Below, piece by piece: positions 8,026 to 15,555 of a stretch of DNA of 64,000 nucleotides (position 1 is the first letter of the stretch; every line of letters starts with the position of its first letter). Origin of the DNA: AA29 sp041481445 (GTDB lineage: Bacteria > Acidobacteriota > Vicinamibacteria > Fen-336). Location: assembly GCA_041481445.1 (NCBI GenBank), contig JBGPBV010000005.1, positions 22,977 to 86,976 on the forward strand, written 5' to 3'. Position numbers and translations under genes: made by a program. Below the pieces are notes generated by a model, which worked only from the letters and a program-made list of their open reading frames with translations, did no database searches and was not told where the DNA came from.

Positions 8026-9238
8026 GGGCACCGGCACCCGGGTGGCCTCGCCGGCGGAGCGCGCGCTCCTCGCCGCCGCCGACCTGCCCCTGCGCCTGCT
8101 CGCGCGCCCTCCCCTCCTGGAGGCGCCACCCCTGCCCCCGGAGGCGGTGCGCGAGGTGCTGGTGCTGCGCCTGGACCGCATCGGCGACGTCCTGATGTCC
8201 CTGCCCGCGCTGGCCCTGCTGCGGCGCGCCTATCCGGCGGCGCGGATCCGCCTCGCCGTCGGCCGCTGGAGCGAGGAGATCGCGCGCCGGGCCCCCGTGG
8301 ACGAGGTCCTCCCCTGGAGCGCGCCCTGGGTCGGCCGCCCGAGCGAGGGGGCGGAGACCCGGCGCGCCCTCTGGCGCAAGGCGGCCGCGCTCCGCCGCGA
8401 CCGCCTCGACCTCGCCCTGGACCTCCAGGGCGACGTGCGCGCCGCCCTTCTCATGGCCCTCACGGGCGCCCGCGAGCGCGTCGGCTATGCGAACACGGGC
8501 GGAGCCCGGCTGCTCACGCGCGTGGTGCCCCTCGACGAGACCGTCTCCTGGGTGGAGCAGAACTGCCGCGCGGTGGCGGCGGCGGCGGGCGACCAGGCGC
8601 GGGCGGGCGGGCTCCCGAGGGTCGAGCTCCTGACGGAGGCCGACCGCGCGCGGGCCCGCGACCTCCTGCGCGGGCAGGGGCTGGACGGGCGGCGGCCGCT
8701 GGTCGGCCTCCACCCGAGCGGCGGACGGCCGGTCAAGCAGTGGCCGCCGGGCCGATGGCGCGAGGTGGCCTCGCGCCTTCAGCGCGAGTTCGGGGCGGTG
8801 GTGGTGCTCACCGGAACCGCCGAGGACGCGCCCCTGGCCGCGGAGGTCGCGCGCGGCCTCGAGGGCGACGTCCGCCATCTCACCGGCGGCCTCGCCCTCG
8901 GCGAGACCCTCGCCGTCCTGGGCGCGCTCGACCTGTTCCTCTCCTCGGATACGGGCCCGATGCACATGGCGGCCGCGGTGGGCACGCCGTCCGTCAGCGT
9001 CTTCGGCCCCTCGGACGCCCGCCGCTACTTCTCGGGGGGGACGGGCGCGCCGGGGACGCGCCACGTCGTGGTGCAGCCCCTTCTCTGGTGCGCGCCCTGC
9101 AACCTCATCCGGCGGCCGCCGCGCGAATGCCTCGCGGGCGAGGGCCCCGAGTGCCTGCGCCTGGTCACGACCGACGAGGTCCACGCGGCGGCGGCGGGCC
9201 TGCTCCTGTCCGGGGGCTTCCCGCGGCGGGCGGCATGA
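7994..9238 (+). CDS. Family 9 (heptosyltransferase-like) glycosyltransferase
   Basis: About 414 residues, GT-B fold. The N-domain signature VLVLRLDRIGDVLMSLPAL begins near residue 54. The C-domain has LHPSGGRPVKQWPPGRW (~239), TGTAEDAPLA, and SSDTGPMHMAAAVGTPSVSVFGP (~317-339), the standard donor-binding block of ADP-heptose:LPS transferases. Four cysteines near the C-terminus (WCAPCN, ECL, ECL) are common in this family. ATG 7994 is chosen because GAGGAG lies four bases upstream; GTG 8042 is a later alternative that would remove a 16-residue arginine-rich leader and the 32-base overlap with the GT4. It implies transfer of a heptose or similar sugar to a lipid-linked acceptor. Confidence 0.88.
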   Translation: MPRRQRWTPVRGTGTRVASPAERALLAAADLPLRLLARPPLLEAPPLPPEAVREVLVLRLDRIGDVLMSLPALALLRRAYPAARIRLAVGRWSEEIARRAPVDEVLPWSAPWVGRPSEGAETRRALWRKAAALRRDRLDLALDLQGDVRAALLMALTGARERVGYANTGGARLLTRVVPLDETVSWVEQNCRAVAAAAGDQARAGGLPRVELLTEADRARARDLLRGQGLDGRRPLVGLHPSGGRPVKQWPPGRWREVASRLQREFGAVVVLTGTAEDAPLAAEVARGLEGDVRHLTGGLALGETLAVLGALDLFLSSDTGPMHMAAAVGTPSVSVFGPSDARRYFSGGTGAPGTRHVVVQPLLWCAPCNLIRRPPRECLAGEGPECLRLVTTDEVHAAAAGLLLSGGFPRRAA

Positions 9239-11211
9239 AGACGCTGGTCCTCTGCGCGGGAGACCCGCCCCGCCCCGCGGCCGCGGAGGCGGTGGTCGTG
9301 GCCTGGGACGACGGCGCCGAGCGGGCGCTGCGCCAGAAGGGCGCCTCCTTCCGCACGGTGGCCCAGGCCCTGGGCGCCGCCGCCGCCGAGGATGTGGACG
9401 CGGCGGCCGTGCGCTGGACCAAGGACTGGGGACGCCGGCCGTTCCTGGACGGCCGCAGCTTCCGCGACCTCTACGCCTGGAAGGGCGTGTCGCTCTGGTG
9501 GTTCGCGGAGCTGTTCCTGCATCACTCGACGGAAGCGACGCGCTTCGTGCGCGTGATCGAGGTCGTCCATCGCCTCCTGGACGCGGAGCGGCCGGAGGAG
9601 CTGGAGGCGCACGGGCTGCCCGAGGACGAGGCGCTCCTGGTCGCGCGGACGTGCACCGCGCGGGGCGTCCTGTTCCAGGGCGGCCGCGTCCGCCGCGGCC
9701 GCCGCCCCACCGTCTCCGCCGTGCGCCGCCGCGCCCTCTGGAACGGCGTCAAGGCGCGCGCGACCGCGGCCAAGGCCGCGCTGTCCGGCCCGCCCCCCGC
9801 CCCCGGGCCGGGCGCCCCCATCGCGCTCTTCCTCTCCCACGCCGCCTTCTGGCGGGAGCGCCCCGACGAGGGGGGCGGGGCGCGCGCGTACGAGCACTAC
9901 TTCGACCGCCTCATCCCCGCCACGGGCGAGGACGGCGCCCTGCGTCCTCACGTCGTCGCGGTGGGACCGCGCGCGGCCTTCCGCCGCCGCGGGATGGGCG
10001 ACCGCCTCTCGGATTGGCTCCGCCTGCGCGAGGACGGCGAGGGGTACGTCCACGTGAACCGCTACTTCGGCCCTGGCGTGGCCCGCGAGGCCCGCGCGGG
10101 CTCGGCCCTGGCCCGGCGCATCTGGGCCGACCTCGCGGGACGGCCGGCGGTGCGCGAGGCCTTCTCGCACCGCGGGGTCAGCTTCGCCGACCTCAGCGAG
10201 GCCGATCTCGCCGCCACCGTGCTCCTGCAGCTTCCCTGGGCCATCCGCTCGTACGAGGAGATGGCCTCGGTGCTCCAGACGGTGCGGCCGGCCGTGGCCT
10301 GCCTGTACGCGGAGTCGAGCGGCTGGGGCCGCGCCGCCCTGGCCGCCTGCCGGGCGGCCGGCGTGCCGACGGTGGCCGTCCAGCACGGCATCCTGTACCG
10401 CAACTACTACTCGTACGCGCACGACGCGGACGAGGCCGCCTGCCCGCGCCCGGACCGGACCGCCGTCTTCGGCGAGGAGGCGCGCCGCCTGCTCGTCGAG
10501 ATGGGCCGCTACCCGGAGGAGGCGCTGGTGATCACGGGCAGCCCCCGGCTCGACCAGCTCGAGGAGCTCTCGCGGGGCTGGGACGCCGCCGCCCGGCGCG
10601 CGTCGCTCGGGGTGGGCGCCGGGGATCGCCTGGTGGTGGTGGCCAGCCGGTTCCGCGGCATCCGCCGCACCCACCAGTCCATCGGCAGCGCGCTGCCCGC
10701 CCTGGTCCGCGCGGTCGACGCCCTGGGTGCTCGCTGCCTCGTCAAGCCGCATCCCGCGGAGAGCGGGGAGGACTACGCGCGCGTCCTCCGCGAGACGGGC
10801 GCGCAGCGGACGCGCCTCTTGCCCGGCTCCACCGACCTCCTGCCCCTGCTCCACGCCGCGGATGCGCTGGTGACCGTGGAGTCGCTCTCCGCGGTGGAGG
10901 CGCTGGTGCTCGACAAGCCGGTCCTGGTCCTGAACGCCCCGACCAACCTCCGGGCCATGGTCGACGCCGGAGTCGCCCTCGGCGTGCCCGTGGGCGACGA
11001 CCCCGCCGATCGCCTCTACCGCGTGCTGTTCGACCCGGGCACCCGCGAGGTCCTGCGCGCGGCGCGCGCGCGCTATCGCGCGGAGATCGCGTTCGGGACG
11101 GACGGCGGGGCCACCGCCCGCATCCTCGCCCTGGTGCGGAGCGTGGCCGGAGCCGGGCCCGGCGCACCCGCGGCGGAGGCGGAGCGGCGTGTTAGGGTGA
11201 TGGGGCCATGA
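9235..11211 (+). CDS. GT-B capsule-type glycosyltransferase (CDP-glycerol transferase/epimerase-like fold)
   Basis: 658 residues. The C-terminal half resembles GT-B enzymes of capsule and nonulosonate clusters: QHGILYRNYYSYAHD (~382), a GSPRLDQLEEL turn (~435), VASRFRGIRRTHQS, the LVKPHPAESGEDY phosphate-binding segment (~502-514) and VTVESLSAVEALVLDKPVLVLN (~544-565). The N-terminal ~180 residues, with a KGVSLWWFAELFLHHS helix, form an accessory domain I do not recognise. The four-base ATGA overlaps at both ends couple it to the GT9 and to the NeuB-like gene. A role in transferring the nonulosonic acid is a reasonable inference from this position but is not shown by sequence. Confidence 0.72.
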   Translation: MKTLVLCAGDPPRPAAAEAVVVAWDDGAERALRQKGASFRTVAQALGAAAAEDVDAAAVRWTKDWGRRPFLDGRSFRDLYAWKGVSLWWFAELFLHHSTEATRFVRVIEVVHRLLDAERPEELEAHGLPEDEALLVARTCTARGVLFQGGRVRRGRRPTVSAVRRRALWNGVKARATAAKAALSGPPPAPGPGAPIALFLSHAAFWRERPDEGGGARAYEHYFDRLIPATGEDGALRPHVVAVGPRAAFRRRGMGDRLSDWLRLREDGEGYVHVNRYFGPGVAREARAGSALARRIWADLAGRPAVREAFSHRGVSFADLSEADLAATVLLQLPWAIRSYEEMASVLQTVRPAVACLYAESSGWGRAALAACRAAGVPTVAVQHGILYRNYYSYAHDADEAACPRPDRTAVFGEEARRLLVEMGRYPEEALVITGSPRLDQLEELSRGWDAAARRASLGVGAGDRLVVVASRFRGIRRTHQSIGSALPALVRAVDALGARCLVKPHPAESGEDYARVLRETGAQRTRLLPGSTDLLPLLHAADALVTVESLSAVEALVLDKPVLVLNAPTNLRAMVDAGVALGVPVGDDPADRLYRVLFDPGTREVLRAARARYRAEIAFGTDGGATARILALVRSVAGAGPGAPAAEAERRVRVMGP

Positions 11212-12239
11212 GGCCGGCCACGTTCGCCCTGGGCAGCCGCACCCTCGGAGAGGGCCAGCCCTGCTTCGTCCTGGCCGAGGTGGCCTCCGCCCACGGCGGC
11301 TCCGCCGACCGCGCCCTCAAGATGCTGGAGGCCGCGTTCAAGATGGGCGCGGACGGCATCAAGTTCCAGCTGTTCCGCTCCGACCTGCTGGTGGTGCGGC
11401 GCCATCCCGGCCGGAAGGACTTCGACCAGATCGAGCTCACCGAGAAGGAGTGGCGCAAGGTGCTGCGCGAGGCGAAAGGCTCCGGCCTCACCGTGCTCGT
11501 CGAGCCCTTCGACCTGCCCTCGCTGCGCCTGGCCCAGGAGGCGGGGGCGGACGCCTACAAGGTCCACTCGACGGACATGGAGAACCCGGAGTTCATCCGC
11601 GCGGTGGGCGGGGCGGGCCGGCCCGTGCTGTTCGCCACCGGGGGGGTGCCGGAGGAGGCGGTGCGCGAGGCGCTCGCGCTGGCGGGCGGAGTCCCCGCCG
11701 GCCTGCTCCACGGCTTCCAGACCTTCCCCACGCCCATCGAGGAGATCCGCTTCCGGGAGCTATCCTCCTGGAAGGACCGCTACCGCGTGCCCATCGGCTT
11801 CCTCGACCACACGGACGGCGGCAGCGCGTTCGCGCTGGTCGCGCCCGCCCTGGCCGTGGCCTGGGGCGCCGACCTCGTGGAGAAGCACTTCACGCTCGAC
11901 CGCAGCGAGAAGGGCTACGACTACCAGTCCTCGCTCAACCCGGAGGACTTCTACCGCATGGTGGAGCTGCTGCGGCAGGCCGAGCGCGCCCAGGGGGACG
12001 GGCCGGCGGCGGAGAGCGACGGAGCGGAGCGCTACCATCGGCTCATGGCGCGATCGATCGTGGCCGGCAAGCTGATCCCACGCGGCGAGGTCCTGACCGC
12101 GGAGATGCTCGCCTTCAAGCGCACGGACGTGCGCTTGCCGCCCGGCTATCCGCCGCGGGAGTCGCATCGCGTGATCGGACGGCGCGCCACCCGGCCCATC
12201 CAGGCCGACGAGACGATCCGCGAGGAGATGCTCGAGTGA
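11208..12239 (+). CDS. NeuB-like nonulosonic acid synthase, subfamily 1
   Basis: 343 residues: TIM-barrel synthase plus C-terminal SAF domain. It should condense phosphoenolpyruvate with an N-acyl amino sugar to give a nine-carbon acid. Motifs are FVLAEVASAHGGS (~18-30), GADGIKFQLF (~48), VHSTDMENPEFI (~118), LHGFQTFPTPIEEI (~168), GFLDHTDGGS (~195) and EKHFTLDRSEKGYDY (~228). The SAF part (~275-343) starts at RSIVAGKLIPRGEVL. The SAHGG, HGFQ and DHTDGG variants differ from the classical NHN, HCT and SDH motifs of the second copy at 13061, so the two probably have different substrates or functions. ATG 11208 overlaps the upstream stop as ATGA. Confidence 0.88.
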   Translation: MRPATFALGSRTLGEGQPCFVLAEVASAHGGSADRALKMLEAAFKMGADGIKFQLFRSDLLVVRRHPGRKDFDQIELTEKEWRKVLREAKGSGLTVLVEPFDLPSLRLAQEAGADAYKVHSTDMENPEFIRAVGGAGRPVLFATGGVPEEAVREALALAGGVPAGLLHGFQTFPTPIEEIRFRELSSWKDRYRVPIGFLDHTDGGSAFALVAPALAVAWGADLVEKHFTLDRSEKGYDYQSSLNPEDFYRMVELLRQAERAQGDGPAAESDGAERYHRLMARSIVAGKLIPRGEVLTAEMLAFKRTDVRLPPGYPPRESHRVIGRRATRPIQADETIREEMLE

Positions 12240-12258
12240 GGGCGCGGGGGGGCCCGGC

Positions 12259-13038
12259 GTGAGCGGGCGCCTGCTCCTGGTCGTCTCCGCGCGCATGGCC
12301 TCGTCGCGTTGCCCGGGCAAGGCACTGGCCCCCCTGGCCGGCCGGCCGCTGCTCGCGGTGCTGCTCGAGCGCATGGCCTCCGTGCGCGGCGTGGACGGCC
12401 TGGTCCTCGCCACCTCCGTCAATCCCGAGAACGACCCCCTGGTGGAGGTGGCGCGGGCCGCCGGCGTCGAGGCCTTCCGCGGCGACGAGGAGGACGTGCT
12501 GCGCCGCCACCTCGACTGCGCGCGCGCCTTCGGGGCCGATCACGTCGTGCGCGTGACCGGCGACAACCCCCTCACCGACGTGGAGACCGCGGAGTCGCTG
12601 ATCGCGCTCCACGTTCGCGCGCGGGCGGACTACACGTACGTTCCCGGCGACGCCCTCCTGATGGGCATCCTCTCCGAGGTCATCTCCGTGAGCGCGCTGC
12701 AGCGGAGCTGGGACCGAGGGGAGGCGAAGCATCGCTCCGAGCTCATGACGCTGTACATCAAGGAGCACCCCCGGGAGTTCAGGGTCGCGACGGGCGAGCT
12801 GCCGCCGGGGCTCCATCGTCCGGAGTACCGGCTCACGGTGGACGAGCCGGAGGACGTGCGCCTCCTGCAGGAGGTCTTCGCCCGGTTGGCCGCTCCGGGG
12901 CGGCGGGTGGGCACGCGCGACGCCATCGCGCTCCTCGACCGGGAGCCGGAGCTGGCCCGCATCAACGGCCACCTGCGGCACAAGGCGGCGAACCTGCGCT
13001 CGGTGGCCCTCGACGCGGGCCTCGGCAAGATCGTCTAG
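12259..13038 (+). CDS. SpsF/NeuA-type cytidylyltransferase
   Basis: 259 residues. The nucleotide-binding motif VVSARMASSRCPGKALAPLAG (~7-27, given in two parts: VVSARMASSR and CPGKALAPLAG) keeps the Arg, Ser and Lys that bind CTP. VTGDNPLTDVETAESLI (~98) carries the metal-binding Asp. It should form the CMP derivative of the acid made by one of the flanking NeuB-like enzymes; SpsF of Bacillus spore-coat glycan loci is the closest type I recognise. GTG 12259 lies 19 bases after the synthase stop and immediately before the first strand. The final ~60 residues form a small helical extension. Confidence 0.85.
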   Translation: MSGRLLLVVSARMASSRCPGKALAPLAGRPLLAVLLERMASVRGVDGLVLATSVNPENDPLVEVARAAGVEAFRGDEEDVLRRHLDCARAFGADHVVRVTGDNPLTDVETAESLIALHVRARADYTYVPGDALLMGILSEVISVSALQRSWDRGEAKHRSELMTLYIKEHPREFRVATGELPPGLHRPEYRLTVDEPEDVRLLQEVFARLAAPGRRVGTRDAIALLDREPELARINGHLRHKAANLRSVALDAGLGKIV

Positions 13039-13060
13039 GTCCAGACAATCGGAGACCGCG

Positions 13061-14113
13061 GTGAAATCCTCCTTCCTCATCGACGGAAAGACCGTGGGCA
13101 AGGGCGCGCCCTGCTACGTGATCGCGGAGGCGGGCGTCAACCACAACTGCGACGTCCAGCTCGGCTACAAGCTGGTGGAGACGGCGGGGGCGGCGGGGGC
13201 GGACGCCATCAAGTTCCAGAGCTACACCGCCTCCAAGATCACCACCCGGGTCGCCCCCCGCTACTGGTTCGAGCCCGCCGACCCCAAGGGCACGCAGTGG
13301 GACTCCTACGACAAGCTCGACAAGCTCTCCCTTCGCGACTTCAAGTCCCTGCTCGGCCACGCCCGCCAGGTGGGGCTGACCGCGTTCTCCACCCCCTTCG
13401 ACGACGAGGCGGTGGACTTCCTGGCCTCGCTGGACGTGCCCGCGTTCAAGATCGCCTCCGCCGACCTCACCTGCCACGGCCTCATCGACCGCGCCGCCCG
13501 CGTGGGCAAGCCCATGCTGCTCTCCACCGGCACCGCCACCTTGACCGACGTCGAGCAGGCCCTCGAGGTCTGCCGCAAGGCCGGCAACGAGCAGGTGGCC
13601 ATCATGCACTGCACGCTCAAGTACCCCTGCCCGCCGGAAGGGATCAACCTGCGCATGATGGAGCACCTCATGCGCGCCTTCCCGGAGGTGCCGGTCGGCC
13701 TCTCCGACCACTCGCTCGGGATCAGCGTGGCCCAGGCCGCCGTCGCCCTCGGGGCCTGCCTCGTCGAGAAGCACTACACGATCGACAAGACGCTGGGGGG
13801 CTCCTCCGACCACCACCTCTCGGTGGACCCGCCGGAGATGAAGGCGATGGTGGCGGGCATCCGCACCGTCGAGAAGGCGATGGGCCGGGCGGTGAAGGGG
13901 CTCGAGCCGCTCGAGGTGGACGCGTATCGCCTGGCCCGCCGCAGCGTGACCTCGAAGGTGGCCATTCCCCGCGGGACCCTCATCACGCGCGAGATGCTGA
14001 CCTACAAGCGGCCGGGCACCGGGATCGACCCGCGCCAGCTCGACGTCGTGGTCGGGCGCGTGGCGCGCCAGGACATCCCCGAGGACACCACGCTGACCTG
14101 GGAGATGGTGTAG
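13061..14113 (+). CDS. neuB: N-acetylneuraminate/legionaminate-type synthase NeuB, subfamily 2
   Basis: 350 residues. Classical NeuB motifs are present: CYVIAEAGVNHNCDVQ (~17-32, substrate and Mn ligands), GADAIKFQSYTASK (~47), FSTPFDDEAVDFL (~108), KIASADLTCHGLI (~127), MHCTLKYPCPPEG (~182), VGLSDHSLGI (~211) and EKHYTIDKTLGGSSDHHLS (~235). The SAF/antifreeze-like domain runs from about residue 288. It condenses PEP with a ManNAc-like hexosamine. GGAGA (13051-13055) lies five bases before GTG 13061. It follows the cytidylyltransferase by 22 bases and ends the first + strand run, facing the pseudokinase gene. Confidence 0.93.
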   Translation: MKSSFLIDGKTVGKGAPCYVIAEAGVNHNCDVQLGYKLVETAGAAGADAIKFQSYTASKITTRVAPRYWFEPADPKGTQWDSYDKLDKLSLRDFKSLLGHARQVGLTAFSTPFDDEAVDFLASLDVPAFKIASADLTCHGLIDRAARVGKPMLLSTGTATLTDVEQALEVCRKAGNEQVAIMHCTLKYPCPPEGINLRMMEHLMRAFPEVPVGLSDHSLGISVAQAAVALGACLVEKHYTIDKTLGGSSDHHLSVDPPEMKAMVAGIRTVEKAMGRAVKGLEPLEVDAYRLARRSVTSKVAIPRGTLITREMLTYKRPGTGIDPRQLDVVVGRVARQDIPEDTTLTWEMV

Positions 14114-14132
14114 CCGGCGGTCGCGACGGCTA
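14111..14132. terminator. Inverted repeat spanning the two convergent stop codons
   Basis: TAGCCG (14111-14116) and CGGCTA (14127-14132) form a perfect six-base stem around a ten-base loop. The TAG stop of neuB is the left arm and the TAG of the opposing pseudokinase gene is the right arm. There is no T run, so it is at best a weak bidirectional terminator. Confidence 0.3.
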
Positions 14133-15365
14133 CTTGGCCAGCTCGAACGGGCGCGCGTTCGTGGCGTTCCCCTGCGCGTCGACCAGGAACAGCGTGTAGG
14201 CGCCGGGCGGGGCGGTGGCGTCGATCTTGAGCAGGACCTGCAGCAAGGTGGCGTTCACGAAGCGCTGGCGCACCACTTCGATGCCGTGAGCGGCCTCCCC
14301 TTTCGCGCGGGCGAAGCGCGCCTGGTGCTCGCTGCGCATCCCGACGCCGTGCACGTCCACGAGCGTGGTGATGCCGCGGCGCAGGAGGGGAGGCGAGACC
14401 TGGGTGACGGCGGCGGGGACGGCCGGTTGCGCGGGCGCCTCCGTGCTCGGGGGCGCCGGCGGCGGGGTGGCCACCACGACCGGTGACGGCGCCGTCGCCA
14501 CCACGACGGGCGACGGTACGGTCGCGACCGGCGGCGTCGGGCGCACGGAGGCCTTGGCGACGGGCGGAGTCGGCGAGGCCGTCGTGGGGGGCGCCGGCGT
14601 CGGCGGGGCCGGGGCCGGCGTGACGGTGCCGGTCGTCCGCCGCGTTTCGGCGGGCGGAGACGGCAAGGCCGGCTTGGCGCTGGCCACGGGAGCCTCCGCC
14701 GGCGGCGACGTCACCGGAGCCACGGACGGGGGAGCCGGCGGGAGCGACGGCCCCTCGATGGGCTGCCGAAGGCGGAAGACCGCGAACCCTATGCTGCCGG
14801 CGAGCGCCACCAGCGCGAAGACGAGGAGCGGCCACGGGCGCGGGGCCGGCTCCGTTCGGCGCCCCGTGCGCGGGGCGGGCGTGGCCCGGTCGGCGGCCCG
14901 GGAGGCGGCCGGCTTCGACGAGGAGCCGGTCGAGGCCTGCGCCTCCAACAGGCCCTGGAGGTACGTGACGTCCTTGGGCCGCCACTCCGCGTCCATCTCG
15001 AGGCAGGCCTGCACGGCGTCGCAGAGGTCGCGGGGCAGGTCCGAGCGCACGTCGCGCAGCAACGGACCGCCGCGGGCCTCGAACGAGCGACCGCTGAGGA
15101 TCTCGAAGCAGAGCACGCCCACCGTGTAGACCTGGGCCTGGGCCGACGCCGTCTGGCCTTCCGCCGTCTCCGGCGCGCGGTAGCGGCCGCTGGGCGCGCC
15201 CTTGCCGTCCTCGGGCTGGGACTCGCCGCCGCTGACCGGGATGCGCGAGGGGTCGAGGGCGAGCGGGCGGCCGCCATTGTCCCCCACCGCGCGGCAGACG
15301 CTGGCCGCCATCCGCATCCGCTCGGCCGGGCTGTGGTCCTTCTGAAGCCAATCCGCCAGGTTCAT
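14130..15365 (-). CDS. Membrane-anchored pseudokinase with Pro-rich linker and IPT/TIG-like external domain
   Basis: 411 residues. Residues ~1-145 align with only the C-lobe of a Ser/Thr kinase. The catalytic-loop equivalent of HRDLKPSNI reads PLALDPSRI, no DFG is present, RAPE (the APE motif) remains, and the helix-F Asp is Gln in QVYTVGVLCFEILSG. The N-lobe is absent. A transmembrane helix (~183-203, LLVFALVALAGSIGFAVF) leads to a ~110-residue Pro/Ala/Val linker with near-tandem PSPVVVAT units. The last ~95 residues resemble an IPT/TIG-type Ig fold (VTQVSPPLLRRG to ARPFELAK). It is probably a signalling or scaffold protein joining cytosol and periplasm. ATG 15365 fits a promoter at 15421-15449. 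Its target is unknown. Confidence 0.75.
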   Translation of the reverse strand: MNLADWLQKDHSPAERMRMAASVCRAVGDNGGRPLALDPSRIPVSGGESQPEDGKGAPSGRYRAPETAEGQTASAQAQVYTVGVLCFEILSGRSFEARGGPLLRDVRSDLPRDLCDAVQACLEMDAEWRPKDVTYLQGLLEAQASTGSSSKPAASRAADRATPAPRTGRRTEPAPRPWPLLVFALVALAGSIGFAVFRLRQPIEGPSLPPAPPSVAPVTSPPAEAPVASAKPALPSPPAETRRTTGTVTPAPAPPTPAPPTTASPTPPVAKASVRPTPPVATVPSPVVVATAPSPVVVATPPPAPPSTEAPAQPAVPAAVTQVSPPLLRRGITTLVDVHGVGMRSEHQARFARAKGEAAHGIEVVRQRFVNATLLQVLLKIDATAPPGAYTLFLVDAQGNATNARPFELAK

Positions 15366-15416
15366 TGATCGGTCTCTCTCGCTCGGGGAACCCGACGCCG
15401 GGGGGGCGGCGACCGG

Positions 15417-15429
15417 CGTTAAGCTAACG
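15417..15429. promoter_or_regulatory. CGTTA-AGC-TAACG inverted repeat over the pseudokinase -10 box
   Basis: Perfect five-base arms separated by three bases cover the proposed - strand -10 element TAGCTT. The position is that of an operator able to block RNA polymerase. No regulator gene is adjacent, so its partner is unknown. Confidence 0.35.
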
Positions 15430-15449
15430 ACCCCGGGTGCCGAGGTCAA
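15421..15449 (-). promoter_or_regulatory. Promoter TTGACC-N17-TAGCTT for the pseudokinase gene
   Basis: On the - strand TTGACC (15449-15444) is followed after 17 bases by TAGCTT (15426-15421). Transcription would start near 15414, giving a leader of about 50 bases before ATG 15365. The rest of the 190-base interval 15366-15555 holds the divergent + strand promoter and no gene. Confidence 0.45.
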
Positions 15450-15493
15450 GCCGCCGTCACCTTCTCGCGTGCGCCAGGCCACTCGCGGACGGG

Positions 15494-15523
15494 TTGACGG
15501 CCGGGTGGCAGGGCCGTTAGGCT
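15494..15523 (+). promoter_or_regulatory. Promoter TTGACG-N18-TAGGCT for the cytidylyltransferase-PseG fusion operon
   Basis: TTGACG (15494-15499) and TAGGCT (15518-15523) are 18 bases apart. The predicted start near 15530 leaves a ~25-base leader containing GAGGG (15547-15551) before the TTG at 15556. It would drive the fusion, SDR, flippase and sodC genes. Confidence 0.45.
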
Positions 15524-15555
15524 CGCGCGGATATGCACCCGGTGACGAGGGCGGG

